Assembly: GCA_963749895.1 (NCBI GenBank)
Contig: CAVVOG010000003.1
Coordinates: 744,001-808,000, forward strand
Source of the DNA: AC-51 sp963749895
GTDB lineage: Bacteria; Actinomycetota; UBA4738; HRBIN12
DNA: 64,000 nucleotides
Direction: 5' to 3'
The notes under the pieces were generated by a model that worked only from the letters and a program-made list of their open reading frames with translations, was not told where the DNA came from and did no database searches. Shown piece after piece: positions 7,885 to 16,870 of this stretch (position 1 is its first letter; every line of letters starts with the position of its first letter). The position numbers were made by a program, and so were the translations under genes.

Positions 7885-7934
7885 CGCTGCTCCCGCGGCA
7901 ACGGCCCCGGAGCTCGGGCGTCACGGCCGGGGGC

Positions 7935-7940
7935 TACGAT
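7935..7940 (+). promoter_or_regulatory. -10 box of polA (leaderless)
   Basis: TACGAT ends 6 nt before the GTG of polA, so transcription should begin at or next to the start codon. No Shine-Dalgarno sequence precedes the GTG. Confidence 0.6.
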
Positions 7941-7946
7941 ACGCGG

Positions 7947-10604
7947 GTGACCCCCTCGGATCCCCCCCGCCGTCTCTTCCTGCTGGACGGGCACAGTCTG
8001 GCGTACCGGGCCTTCTTCGCGTTGCCGCCGTCGTTGGCGACCTCGAGCGGCACCGTGACGAACGCGGTCTACGGGTTCACCTCGATGCTGATCAAGCTCC
8101 TCGCCGACGAGCACCCGGACCTGATCGCGGTCGCGTTCGACTCGGGACCCCCCACCGTGCGTCTGGCGATGGACGCCGAGTACAAGGCGGGGCGTCCCGA
8201 GACCCCCGCCGACTTCCGTCCGCAGCTGGGCCTGATCGAGGAGGTCCTCGACGTGCTGCGGATCCCCGTGCTCCGCGTCGAGGGCCACGAGGCCGACGAC
8301 GCCTTGGGCACGCTCGCCGTGCGCGCCGCCGAGGATGGGATCGACGCCACGATCGTCACCGCGGACCGGGACTTCTTCCAGCTCGTGCGCGATCGTCGTG
8401 AGGACCGCGGTGCGATCGCGGTGCTGTTCAATCGACGAGGGATCAGCGAGATCGATCTGATGGACGAAGCCGCGGTGGAGGCCAAGTACGGGGTCTCGCC
8501 GGAGAAGTACCTGGACTTCGTGGCCCTGAAGGGCGACACCTCCGACAACATCCCCGGCGTCCCCGGTGTGGGGGAGAAGACCGCGGCGAAGCTGGTTCAG
8601 GAGCACGGGTCGGTCGAGGGGCTCCTCGAGCATGTCGACCGTCTCAAGGGCAAGCAGAAGGAGAACGTCGAGGCGGCCACCGACCGGCTGGCGCTGAACA
8701 AGCTGTTGGCGCGGATCGTGACCGACGTGGATCTGTCCGTGGGTCCCGACGACTGCGTGATGGGCGAGTGGGACCAGGAGCGGTTGCGGAGCCTGTTCAC
8801 CTCGCTCGAGTTCCGGTCGCTCCTGGACCGGTTGCAGGAGGTCGGGGGTGGCAAGCCCGTCGTCGAGCTCGCGGAGCTCGACCTGCGCCGGGCCGATGCG
8901 GACGAGCTGGCGTCGCTCCTGACGGCCGGGGGCGCCGCGCTCCAGCTGCGGCTCCAGGACGGGGTGATCGTCGGGGCCGCCGTCTCGGTGGGGGGAGGAC
9001 AGGCGGCGTACGCGGATCTGAGCGGCCTCGGTCCGCTCCACGAACCGCTGCGTGATGCGGACGTCCCCGAGGTCGTCCACGACGCGAAGGCGCTCGAGCG
9101 CGCCGCTCGTGGTGCCGGTGGTGAGGTGGGCGGGGTCGCGTTCGACACGATGCTCGCCGGCTACCTGTTGGACCCGGCGACCGCGGATTACCCGCTGCGT
9201 GCCCTGTGCGAGCGGTACCTGGGGACCGACGTGGTCGGAGAGGCCACAGGCCAGGAGGATGGCCAGCTGTTCGCGGAGGATCCCTGGCGCGACACGGCGG
9301 CGGAGGCCGCCGCGGTGGCGCTGCTCGCTCCGGTCCTGGAGGAGCAGATCGATCGGCAGGGCCTCCGATCGCTGCTGGAGGACGTCGAGCTCCCCCTCGC
9401 GTCGGTCCTGGCGGGCATGGAGGCTCGCGGGGTCCGCCTGGACGTCGGCTACCTCGAGCAGATGGCCGACGGCGTCCAGGACCGGATGGCCACGCTCAAG
9501 GATCGGATCTACGACGAGGCGGGGCGCGAGTTCAACCTGAACTCGCCGCCGCAGCTGCGCGAGGTCCTCTACGGCGAGCTCGGCCTCCAGCCCGGCAAGA
9601 AGACACCGAAGGGAGAGCTGTCGACCGACGCGAGCGTCCTGGAGAAGCTCCGCGATGCGCACCCGATCGTCGACGCGCTGCTGTCGTGGCGCGAACTGGA
9701 CAAGCTCAACTCGACGTACCTCGAAGCGCTCCCGAAGCTCGTCGACCCACGCGACGGTCGCGTCCACACCTCGTTCAACCAGGCGGTCGCGGCGACGGGC
9801 CGGCTCAGCTCCTCGAACCCGAACCTCCAGAACATCCCGGTGCGGTCCGAGCTCGGTCGGCAGATCCGCGAGGCGTTCGTGCCGGGGGACGACGGGCAGG
9901 TCCTGCTCGTGGCCGACTACTCGCAGATCGAGCTGCGGATCCTCGCGCATCTGTCCGGGGACGAGGGGCTGCGCGAGGCGTTCGCCACCGGCGCCGATAT
10001 CCACGCGGCGACGGCCGCGACGATCTTCGACCTGCCGATCGAGCACGTCGACGCAGAGCTGCGCCGGCGGGCGAAAGCCGTGAACTACGGGCTCGCCTAC
10101 GGGATGAACGCGTGGGGCCTCGCCACCCGCCTCGACCTCACCCCCGACGAGGCGCAAGAGATCATGGACGGGTACTTCGAGGGGTTCCCGATGATCAAGG
10201 AGTACCTACGCGCGCAGGTCGATCGTGCACGCCGTGACGGGTACACGGAGACGATCCTCGGCCGGCGTCGCTACATCCCCGAGCTGACGAGCGGGAATCG
10301 GCGGCTGCAGGGCCTCGGCGAGCGACAGGCGCTGAACGCGCCGATCCAGGGGAGCGCGAGCGACGTCTTCAAGGTCGCGATGATCGCCGTGGATCGCGCG
10401 CTGCGGGAACACGACGACCTCGGGTGCCGCATGCTCCTGACCGTCCACGACGAGCTCGTGTTCGAGGTCCCGGCCGACCGCGTGGAGGATGCGGCCGCGC
10501 TGGTGCGCGACCGCATGGAGCACGGGGTCGCCCTCGACGTTCCCCTGATGGCCGACGTCGGGTGGGGCCCGAACTGGGCCGAGGCGGCGCCGGAAGGCCA
10601 TTGA
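7947..10604 (+). CDS. polA: DNA polymerase I
   Basis: An 885-residue family A polymerase for gap filling after excision repair and Okazaki primer removal. The N-terminal 5'-nuclease domain (LFLLDGHSLAYRAFF at residues 10-24; KGDTSDNIPGVPGVGEKTAA) is intact. The middle domain lacks the acidic proofreading motifs (no DxE in ExoI, no NxxxD in ExoII), as in other actinobacterial and Taq enzymes. The polymerase domain has motif A VADYSQIELRI near 655, motif B RRRAKAVNYGLAYG near 706 and motif C VHDELVFEVP near 832. GTG 7947 was chosen because the family N-terminus begins there and a TACGAT box abuts it; the frame extends upstream only as antisense of the FTR1 gene. Confidence 0.97.
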   Translation: MTPSDPPRRLFLLDGHSLAYRAFFALPPSLATSSGTVTNAVYGFTSMLIKLLADEHPDLIAVAFDSGPPTVRLAMDAEYKAGRPETPADFRPQLGLIEEVLDVLRIPVLRVEGHEADDALGTLAVRAAEDGIDATIVTADRDFFQLVRDRREDRGAIAVLFNRRGISEIDLMDEAAVEAKYGVSPEKYLDFVALKGDTSDNIPGVPGVGEKTAAKLVQEHGSVEGLLEHVDRLKGKQKENVEAATDRLALNKLLARIVTDVDLSVGPDDCVMGEWDQERLRSLFTSLEFRSLLDRLQEVGGGKPVVELAELDLRRADADELASLLTAGGAALQLRLQDGVIVGAAVSVGGGQAAYADLSGLGPLHEPLRDADVPEVVHDAKALERAARGAGGEVGGVAFDTMLAGYLLDPATADYPLRALCERYLGTDVVGEATGQEDGQLFAEDPWRDTAAEAAAVALLAPVLEEQIDRQGLRSLLEDVELPLASVLAGMEARGVRLDVGYLEQMADGVQDRMATLKDRIYDEAGREFNLNSPPQLREVLYGELGLQPGKKTPKGELSTDASVLEKLRDAHPIVDALLSWRELDKLNSTYLEALPKLVDPRDGRVHTSFNQAVAATGRLSSSNPNLQNIPVRSELGRQIREAFVPGDDGQVLLVADYSQIELRILAHLSGDEGLREAFATGADIHAATAATIFDLPIEHVDAELRRRAKAVNYGLAYGMNAWGLATRLDLTPDEAQEIMDGYFEGFPMIKEYLRAQVDRARRDGYTETILGRRRYIPELTSGNRRLQGLGERQALNAPIQGSASDVFKVAMIAVDRALREHDDLGCRMLLTVHDELVFEVPADRVEDAAALVRDRMEHGVALDVPLMADVGWGPNWAEAAPEGH

Positions 10605-10620
10605 CGCCTCCGTCGGTGCG

Positions 10621-10650
10621 TTGACGGGCTTTCCGCAGGCCACCTACCAT
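10621..10650 (+). promoter_or_regulatory. Promoter of rpsA
   Basis: TTGACG (10621-10626), 18-nt spacer, TACCAT (10645-10650). The predicted leader of about 90 nt could carry the autoregulatory site expected for S1, but no defined structure was recognised. Confidence 0.6.
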
Positions 10651-10745
10651 CTCGGGCAGCCCGCAGCGGTTCGCGTGCTGCGTCGGGGCAAATCCCAACG
10701 AGGCCCTGACGAGCGACCCTGCGCGGCGGAAGGAGAAGGACGGAC

Positions 10746-12395
10746 ATGAGTGACGAGACGACGGTCGCCCCGGAGGCGACCGAGTCGACCGAGGTGGAGG
10801 CGGCGACGGAGGCCGCGCCCGCAGAGGTCGAGATCAAGGACACGCCTGACGCGCAGGACGCCGCACCGGAGGCGCCTGCTGCCGAGGTCGCCGCACCGGA
10901 AGCACCCGCGGCGCCCGTCGAGCCCGAGCGTGACCTGACCCCCGAAGAGCTGATCGAGGCCCTCGAGGCTTCGCTCCGCGACTTCAACGACGGTGACATC
11001 GTCGACGGCGAGGTCGTCAAGATCGACCGCGACGAGGTCCTGCTGGACATCGGCTACAAGTCCGAGGGCGTGATCCCGTCGAAGGAGCTGTCGATCCGCC
11101 ACGACGTCGACCCGAACGAGGTCGTCAAGGTCGGGGACCGGATCGAGGCCCTCGTCCTCCAGAAGGAGGACAAGGAGGGCCGGCTGATCCTGTCGAAGAA
11201 GCGGGCGCAGTACGAGCGCGCGTGGGGCAGGATCGAAGAGGTGATGACGTCGGGTCAGACGATCAGGGGCCCGGTGATCGAGGTCGTGAAGGGCGGTCTG
11301 ATCCTCGACATCGGCCTGCGCGGGTTCCTGCCGGCGTCGCTGGTCGACCTGCGGCGCGTGCGCGACCTGCAGCCGTTCGTCGGCACCGAACTCGAGTGCA
11401 AGATCATCGAGCTGGACCGCAACCGCAACAACGTGGTCCTGTCCCGGCGCGCCTTCCTCGAGGAGTCGCAGTCCGAAGGCCGCAAGAAGTTCCTCGAGAA
11501 CCTCCAGAAGGGCGAGCGCCGCAAGGGCACGGTCTCCTCGATCGTGAACTTCGGAGCGTTCGTGGACCTGGGAGGGGTCGACGGGCTCGTGCACGTGTCC
11601 GAGCTGAGCTGGAAGCACGTCGACCACCCCGGCGAGGTCGTCGCGGTGGGCCAGGAGGTCGACGTGGAGGTCCTCGACGTCGACCTGGAGCGCGAGCGCG
11701 TGTCGCTGTCGCTGAAGGCGACCCAGGAAGACCCGTGGAAGGAGTTCGAGCGCACCTCGACCGCCGGCTCGATCATCTCAGGCCAGGTGACGAAGCTGGT
11801 GCCCTTCGGGGCGTTCGTCCGCGTCGCCCAGGGCATCGAAGGCCTGGTGCACATCTCCGAGATCAGCCACGAGCACGTCGACTCACCCGAGTCGGTGCTC
11901 TCGGTCGGTCAGGACGTCCAGGTCAAGGTGATCGACGTCGACGTGACGCGTCGACGCGTGTCGCTGTCGATGCGTCAGGTGAGCGCTCCGCCGCCGCGCC
12001 AGCGTGAGATCGTCGCGGAGGAGGAGCGCCCCACGGGGCCCACCGGTCCGGACATGTCGATGACGATCGAGGTCCCACAGGAGATCCTCGATGCGGTGGC
12101 GGCTGCGGAGGCGAGCGCTCCGGCGAAGGAGCCGGAGCCGGTCGCCGTCCCCGAGCCGGTGGCCGAGGCGGCCCCCGTGACCGAAGCTGAGCCCGTGCCG
12201 GAGCCGGTCGCCGTCCCCGAGCCGGTGGCCGAGGCCCAGCCCGAGGTCGAGGCGCCTGCGCCCGAGCCCGTCGCCGAGTCGGCACCCGAGCCGGTGGCCG
12301 AAGCGGCAGAGGCCGAGGAGGAGACCGCCGACGAGGAGGTCTCCCTCGAGGCGATCCTGCAAGACCTCAAGCGGCGAGAAGGCCGCAACGACTGA
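10746..12395 (+). CDS. rpsA: 30S ribosomal protein S1
   Basis: A 549-residue protein with four S1 RNA-binding domains starting near residues 84 (GDIVDGEVVKI), 169 (GQTIRGPVIEV), 256 (GERRKGTVSSIVNFGAFV) and 341 (GSIISGQVTKLVPFGAFV). This four-domain form is usual for high-GC Gram-positives. The first 70 residues are Ala/Glu/Pro-rich, and after residue 440 there is a long Pro/Val/Glu/Ala tail built from a repeated EPVAVPEPVAEA unit. It helps the 30S subunit bind mRNA. ATG 10746 follows AAGGAGAAGGA. A strong GC hairpin follows the stop. Confidence 0.96.
   Translation: MSDETTVAPEATESTEVEAATEAAPAEVEIKDTPDAQDAAPEAPAAEVAAPEAPAAPVEPERDLTPEELIEALEASLRDFNDGDIVDGEVVKIDRDEVLLDIGYKSEGVIPSKELSIRHDVDPNEVVKVGDRIEALVLQKEDKEGRLILSKKRAQYERAWGRIEEVMTSGQTIRGPVIEVVKGGLILDIGLRGFLPASLVDLRRVRDLQPFVGTELECKIIELDRNRNNVVLSRRAFLEESQSEGRKKFLENLQKGERRKGTVSSIVNFGAFVDLGGVDGLVHVSELSWKHVDHPGEVVAVGQEVDVEVLDVDLERERVSLSLKATQEDPWKEFERTSTAGSIISGQVTKLVPFGAFVRVAQGIEGLVHISEISHEHVDSPESVLSVGQDVQVKVIDVDVTRRRVSLSMRQVSAPPPRQREIVAEEERPTGPTGPDMSMTIEVPQEILDAVAAAEASAPAKEPEPVAVPEPVAEAAPVTEAEPVPEPVAVPEPVAEAQPEVEAPAPEPVAESAPEPVAEAAEAEEETADEEVSLEAILQDLKRREGRND
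12134..12235 (+). repeat. Duplicated 36-bp unit in the rpsA C-terminal tail
   Basis: Two identical 36-bp copies at 12134-12169 and 12200-12235, 66 bp apart and in frame, encode the repeated tail peptide containing EPVAVPEPVAEA. This looks like recent slippage or duplication in low-complexity coding sequence. Confidence 0.85.
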
Positions 12396-12404
12396 CGACG
12401 CACC

Positions 12405-12430
12405 GACCGGGGCCCCACGGGGCCCCGGTC
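12405..12430 (+). terminator. Hairpin after rpsA
   Basis: gaccggggcc pairs with ggccccggtc around a short ccacgg loop, 10 bp or more of nearly all G-C pairs starting 10 nt after the rpsA stop. There is no T-tract, as is common for GC-rich actinobacterial terminators. Confidence 0.6.
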
Positions 12431-12452
12431 CGCGTCCGTCGAGGGAGACGCC

Positions 12453-13058
12453 GTGCTGCTCGTCGGGCTGACCGGGGGGATCGGGTCTGGCAAGTCGACA
12501 GTCACGCGCATCCTGGAAGAGCGCGGGGCCGTCATCCTGGACGCCGACGCGTTCGCGCGCGACGCCGTGCGGGGTGGGTCCGAGGGATTCCGACGCGTCG
12601 TGGAGCGCTTCGGCCGAGACGTGATCGGTCCCGATGGCGAGCTCGACCGCCCGGGGCTCGCCTCGATCGTGTTCAACGATCCGGAGGCGCTCGGCGACCT
12701 CGAGGCGATCGTCCACCCGGAGGTCCGGCGGATGATCGCCGACGGCATCCAGGCCCATCTCGACACCGACCACGTCGTGGTGCTCGTCAACCCGCTCCTG
12801 ATCGAGATGGGGACGCACCGGGATTGCGACTCCGTGGTCGTCGTGTCGGTGTCCCCCGAGACGCAGGTGACCCGCAGCGTGGCCCGGGGGATGCAGGAGG
12901 AGGACGTCCGCGCCCGCATCGCGGCGCAGCTCCCCCTGGAGGATCGGGCGCGCTATGCCGACGTCTTGCTGGACAACGAGGGGACCTTCGAGGAACTGAC
13001 CGCGCAGGTGGACCAGCTCTGGCAGCGGCTGGCGGCGCAGACCCCGACGCCCGGCTGA
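12453..13058 (+). CDS. coaE: Dephospho-CoA kinase
   Basis: A 201-residue P-loop kinase that phosphorylates the ribose 3'-hydroxyl of dephospho-CoA, the last step of coenzyme A synthesis. Walker A GGIGSGKST is at residues 8-16, the substrate-lid segment LDADAFARDAV follows, and VHPEVRR and QLPLEDR blocks match the family. GTG 12453 follows GAGGGAG. It lies downstream of rpsA, a common arrangement in actinobacteria, but beyond a hairpin. Confidence 0.93.
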   Translation: MLLVGLTGGIGSGKSTVTRILEERGAVILDADAFARDAVRGGSEGFRRVVERFGRDVIGPDGELDRPGLASIVFNDPEALGDLEAIVHPEVRRMIADGIQAHLDTDHVVVLVNPLLIEMGTHRDCDSVVVVSVSPETQVTRSVARGMQEEDVRARIAAQLPLEDRARYADVLLDNEGTFEELTAQVDQLWQRLAAQTPTPG

Positions 13059-13065
13059 GCGCCGG

Positions 13066-13071
13066 TATCCT
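13066..13071 (+). promoter_or_regulatory. -10 box of HAD gene (leaderless)
   Basis: TATCCT followed by 7 nt and then the GTG start at 13079. Confidence 0.6.
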
Positions 13072-13078
13072 CCCTTCC

Positions 13079-13780
13079 GTGCGGTTCCGCGCGATCCTGT
13101 TCGATGCTGGGGAGACCCTGGTCCACCCGTCTCCGTCGTTCCCGGAGCTGTTCACGCGCGTCCTGGCCGACCAGGGTCATCGGCGCAGCGGTGAGGAGGT
13201 CCTCGAGGCTTCGAAGGCCGTCTTCCACCGTTTCAGCGAGGCGGCGAAGGAGGGGGACCTGTGGACGACGAGCCCCGAGCGCTCGGCCGCCTTCTGGCGC
13301 GGCGTGTACGAGCGGATGCTGGAGAACCTCGGCCTGCCGGGTCGAGACGGGCTCCGCGACGCGCTCTACGCGACCTTCACGGACCTGGAGAACTACGACC
13401 TGTTCGATGACGTGACCCCGACGCTCGGCGCCCTCGCCCCCTCTGGCGCGGTCCTGGGGGTCGTGTCGAACTTCGAAGCCTGGTTGGAGGATCTCCTCGG
13501 ACGGCTGGGGGTGCGGGAGCTGCTCCCGATCCGCGTGATCTCCGGCTCCGTCGGGGTCGAGAAGCCGGATCCCGCGATCTGGCACCTCGCCCTCGACCGC
13601 GCGGGCGTCGCCGCCGAGGACGCCGCCTACGTGGGCGACAACCCTGAGTTCGACGTCTGGCCGGCCGCCGCGCTCGGGATGACGCCGGTCCTGATCGACC
13701 GCCGGGGCCGGTTCCCGGGCCACGAGGGGTTGCGGATCACCGACCTGCGCGACCTGCCGATCGCGTTGGAGGCGGCATGA
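13079..13780 (+). CDS. HAD-superfamily hydrolase-like protein
   Basis: A 233-residue haloacid-dehalogenase fold protein with a helical cap. Motif I is FDAGETL with the nucleophile at Asp9, but the second Asp of the usual DxD is Gly11. Motif II Ser lies in VVSNFE, motif III Lys in VGVEKPDPAIW and motif IV in YVGDNPEFDVWPA. The missing second Asp is the general acid/base of classic phosphatases, so activity may be altered; REG-2/HDHD3-type relatives also vary here. GTG 13079 fits both the family start and a TATCCT box 7 nt upstream. It ends in an ATGA overlap with the DUF2203 gene. Confidence 0.85.
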   Translation: MRFRAILFDAGETLVHPSPSFPELFTRVLADQGHRRSGEEVLEASKAVFHRFSEAAKEGDLWTTSPERSAAFWRGVYERMLENLGLPGRDGLRDALYATFTDLENYDLFDDVTPTLGALAPSGAVLGVVSNFEAWLEDLLGRLGVRELLPIRVISGSVGVEKPDPAIWHLALDRAGVAAEDAAYVGDNPEFDVWPAAALGMTPVLIDRRGRFPGHEGLRITDLRDLPIALEAA

Positions 13781-14148
13781 GCCAGGAACGGGTGTTCACC
13801 GTGGAGGAGGCGAACGCCGAGCTTGATCGACTCCGCGAGCTCCTTCCCCGGATCCGCGCCGCGCGTGCCGGATTGATCGCCGCCAGCGAGCGGATCGACG
13901 AGGCCGTCGCGACCGACGGCGGGGGCGTGGCGGGGTCGGACTGGTTCGCCCATCAGCAGACGCTCAAGACCGGGGTGGAGGAGCTCGCCGCGCTCGGGAT
14001 CCTCCTGCGTGACCCCGAGCTCGGGTTGGTCGACTTCCCGGCGGAGCGCGACGGCGAGCGCGTGTACCTGTGCTGGCGCCTGGGCGAGGACGCCGTCGCC
14101 CATTACCACGGCGAGCGCGGCGGCTACTCGAGGCGGAGACCCTTGTGA
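13777..14148 (+). CDS. DUF2203 family protein
   Basis: A 123-residue soluble protein matching DUF2203: N-terminus VFTVEEANAELDRLRELLP, then a helical segment, then the conserved block GILLRDPELGLVDFPAERDG and VYLCWRLGEDAVAHYH. No activity is established for the family. It is coupled by 4-bp overlaps to the HAD gene upstream and the dehydrogenase downstream, so these three are probably one transcript from the promoter at 13066. Confidence 0.85.
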   Translation: MSQERVFTVEEANAELDRLRELLPRIRAARAGLIAASERIDEAVATDGGGVAGSDWFAHQQTLKTGVEELAALGILLRDPELGLVDFPAERDGERVYLCWRLGEDAVAHYHGERGGYSRRRPL

Positions 14149-15119
14149 CGGCGGTCGTCGTCCTCGGCGCGGGGGCGGACGACCCGCCGCCGGGGATCGA
14201 GGGCGCCGCCGACCTGGCGGACCTTCGGTGGGCGCCCGGTCCGTCGGAGCTGGCGGCGGCGCTCCCCGGTGCCGAGGCGCTGTTCTTCTGGAGGGCGGAG
14301 CGTGCCTGGCTCGCCGACGCATGGGGCCAGGCGATGGACCTGCGGTGGATCCAATCCGCGAGCGACGGCGTCGACGGCCTGCTGTTCCCCGCGCTCGTCG
14401 ACAGCGACGTCGCGGTGACGAACGCCCGCGGGGTGTTCGAGGAGCCGATCGCCGAATGGGTGATCACCGCGATCGGGGCACTCGCGACGGGACTCGCGAC
14501 CTCGGTCCGCGACGGGCTCGGCGGTCGGTGGGCAGACGAGCGGCATCGTGATCGGATCGCGGGGTCCCGGCTCCTCGTCGTGGGCCCCGGCCCGATCGGA
14601 CGCGCGACCGCGATGCGCGCTCGTGCGCTCGGGATGGAGGTCGAGGCGATCGGCCGGAGGGCGCGCGACGACGAGGTGCTCGGACGCATCGGCGGGCCCG
14701 ACGACCTCCACGCCGCCCTCGGTCGCGCCGACCACGTGCTCGACGCGTTGCCGATGGCGCCGGGAACCGAGCGGCTGTTCGACGCTGCCGCCTTCGCCGC
14801 GATGCGGCCGACCACCCGTTTCTACAACGTGGGCCGAGGCGGGACGGTCGACGAGCGCGCGCTGATCGAGGCCCTACGATCGGGCGCTCTCGCCGGGGCC
14901 GCCCTCGACGTGTTCGAGCAGGAGCCGCTGCCCGCGGACTCACCGCTGTGGCGTCTCCCGAACGTGATCGTGTCGCCGCACATCTGCGGGGACTTCGACG
15001 GGTGGGAGCGCGTCGTGGTGTATCTGTTCGTCGAGAACCTCCGGCGGTTCGTCCGTGGGGAACCGCTGCGGAACCCGGTCGACACCGTCGCGGGGTTCGG
15101 CGTGGAGCCGCCGGAGTGA
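14145..15119 (+). CDS. D-isomer-specific 2-hydroxyacid dehydrogenase family protein
   Basis: A 324-residue NAD(P)-dependent oxidoreductase. The Rossmann motif is VVGPGPIGRATAMRA near residues 145-159; the substrate-binding/catalytic Arg is in NVGRGG (Arg231) and the catalytic His in SPHICGD (His279). It would interconvert a 2-keto acid and a D-2-hydroxy acid, substrate unknown. GTG 14145 overlaps the DUF2203 stop (GTGA). The downstream ABC ATPase gene overlaps its stop as well, so it is part of a tightly packed operon. Confidence 0.9.
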   Translation: MTAVVVLGAGADDPPPGIEGAADLADLRWAPGPSELAAALPGAEALFFWRAERAWLADAWGQAMDLRWIQSASDGVDGLLFPALVDSDVAVTNARGVFEEPIAEWVITAIGALATGLATSVRDGLGGRWADERHRDRIAGSRLLVVGPGPIGRATAMRARALGMEVEAIGRRARDDEVLGRIGGPDDLHAALGRADHVLDALPMAPGTERLFDAAAFAAMRPTTRFYNVGRGGTVDERALIEALRSGALAGAALDVFEQEPLPADSPLWRLPNVIVSPHICGDFDGWERVVVYLFVENLRRFVRGEPLRNPVDTVAGFGVEPPE

Positions 15120-16024
15120 ACGAGCCGGTGATCGAGGCCGTCGGGCTGTGGAAGTCCTACGGGGACCTCGAGGCCGTGCGGGGGATCGACCTGCACGTCT
15201 CGCGCGGCGAACTGGTGGCGCTGCTCGGGCCGAACGGCGCGGGCAAGACGACCGTCGTGGAGATCTTCGAGGGGTACCGCCCGAGGAGCGCGGGGGAGGT
15301 CCGGGTCCTCGGGGTGGACCCGGCTCACGGGGGTCCGGCCCTGCGCGAGCGGGTGGGGATCGTCCTGCAGTCGACGGGCGTCGAGCCCTTCCTGACGGCG
15401 CGGGAGACCGTGTCCCTGTACGCGGGCTACTACCCGCGGCCCCGTCCGGTCGACGAGGTCCTCGAGCTCGTCGGGCTGCTCGAGAAGGCGGATGAGCGGG
15501 TGCGGCGGCTCTCCGGCGGCCAGCAGCGTCGGCTCGACGTCGCGATCGCCCTCGCCGGGGATCCCGAGTTGCTCTTCCTCGACGAGCCCACGACGGGGTT
15601 CGATCCGGGCGCGCGCCGGTCGGCGTGGGAGATGATCCGGGGGCTCGTGGGGATCGGGACGACGATCTTGTTGACGACCCACTTCATGGACGAGGCCCAG
15701 GCGCTCGCCGACCGCGTGGCGGTGATGGCGCGCGGGCGGATCGTGGCCGAGGGACCCCCGACCACGATCGCCGGACGTGACCGGATGCTCTCCCGGATCC
15801 GCTACCGCCCCCCCGAAGGGGCTCCGCCGCTCCCGGCCTGGGGTCAGGAGCCGCTGTCGGACGGGTCGTTCCTGCTGCGAGCCGAGGACCCGACGAAGAT
15901 GGCGCATGAGGTCACCGGGTGGGCCCTCGAGCGGGGCTTCTCGTTCGAGGAGTTCGAGGTGACCCAGCCCTCGCTGGAGGACGTGTACCTGGATCTGACC
16001 GGGGACGAGGGCCAGGAGCCGTGA
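15116..16024 (+). CDS. ABC-2 type exporter ATP-binding protein
   Basis: A 302-residue ATPase of the drug/daunorubicin exporter (DrrA/CcmA-like) class. Walker A is GPNGAGKTT near residues 40-48, signature RLSGGQQRRLD, Walker B LLFLDEP, H-loop LLTTHFMDEAQ. The C-terminal extension after residue 220 is typical of exporter ATPases. It pairs with the permease that overlaps its stop. Substrate cannot be inferred. Confidence 0.92.
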   Translation: MNEPVIEAVGLWKSYGDLEAVRGIDLHVSRGELVALLGPNGAGKTTVVEIFEGYRPRSAGEVRVLGVDPAHGGPALRERVGIVLQSTGVEPFLTARETVSLYAGYYPRPRPVDEVLELVGLLEKADERVRRLSGGQQRRLDVAIALAGDPELLFLDEPTTGFDPGARRSAWEMIRGLVGIGTTILLTTHFMDEAQALADRVAVMARGRIVAEGPPTTIAGRDRMLSRIRYRPPEGAPPLPAWGQEPLSDGSFLLRAEDPTKMAHEVTGWALERGFSFEEFEVTQPSLEDVYLDLTGDEGQEP

Positions 16025-16791
16025 GCGCGTTCACGCTGTTCGCCCGCCAGGTCCGCGCCACGAACCGGGTGTTCTGGCGGAACCCCGCCTCGGCGTTCTT
16101 CACCTTCGCCTTCCCGCTGCTGTTCCTGGTGATCTTCACGACCCTGCTCGGCGGCGGCGAGACGGTCGTCGGCGGCGTCCGGTTCGACAACGCGACGTAC
16201 TACGTCGTGGCGATGGCGACGTTCGGGGTGATCACGGCGTGCTACACGAACCTCGCGATGGGCGTCGTGATCGCCCGCGACGAGGGCATCTTGAAGCGGG
16301 TGCGGGGCACGCCGCTCCCGCCGTGGATCTACCTGTCGGCGCGGGTCGCACACGCGATGCTGATCGGGTTCCTGTTGGTCGCGATCACCGCCGCGTTCGG
16401 GGTGGTGGCGTACGGGGCCGACCTGCCCGGGGGCACCGATCTGGGGACGTTCCTGCTGGCGCTCGTGCTGGGGGCGGGGTGCTTCGCCGCGATCGGCCTG
16501 GCGGTGAGCGGTCTCGTTCCCAACGCGGACGCCGCCCCGCCGATCGTGAACGCGCTGATCCTGCCACTGCTGTTCCTGTCCGGGGTGTTCATCCCGATCG
16601 GCGACGACGCGCCCGGGTGGGTCCGTGCCACCGGCCAGGTCTTCCCGGTCCGGCGGTTCTTCGACGCGACCCGCGACTCGTTCCTGGGGACGGGGTCGTT
16701 CGCGTGGGGTGACGTCGGGGCCCTCGCCGCCTGGCTGGTCATCGCGACCCTGGTCGCGATGCGTACGTTCAGGTGGGAGCCGAGGAGGTAG
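16021..16791 (+). CDS. ABC-2 type transporter permease
   Basis: A 256-residue membrane protein with six predicted helices in the ABC-2 arrangement: two N-terminal helices, a cytosolic RDEGILKRVRGTPLPPW loop of the family, and four C-terminal helices including LILPLLFLSGVFIPI. It starts at GTG within the ATPase stop. Together they form an exporter for an unknown lipid, drug or metabolite. Confidence 0.92.
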   Translation: MSAFTLFARQVRATNRVFWRNPASAFFTFAFPLLFLVIFTTLLGGGETVVGGVRFDNATYYVVAMATFGVITACYTNLAMGVVIARDEGILKRVRGTPLPPWIYLSARVAHAMLIGFLLVAITAAFGVVAYGADLPGGTDLGTFLLALVLGAGCFAAIGLAVSGLVPNADAAPPIVNALILPLLFLSGVFIPIGDDAPGWVRATGQVFPVRRFFDATRDSFLGTGSFAWGDVGALAAWLVIATLVAMRTFRWEPRR

Positions 16792-16809
16792 CCCTCCGGG
16801 ACCCGGTGC

Positions 16810-16815
16810 TAGGCT
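16810..16815 (+). promoter_or_regulatory. -10 box before second amino-acid ABC operon
   Basis: TAGGCT, with a predicted leader of about 49 nt to the SBP ATG at 16871. It separates this operon from the ABC-2 exporter. Confidence 0.45.
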
Positions 16816-16870
16816 TCGGCCCTGCCGGGGCGCACCCGGCGGGTCCGAGCGATACGAGGGGGAACCAACG

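Noticed and set aside
7881..10157. A 758-codon minus-strand frame opposite polA, and similar long antisense frames elsewhere (for example 21776-24841)
   Set aside because: Third-position GC bias produces long antisense frames in this genome; no ribosome site, motif or gene context supports them.
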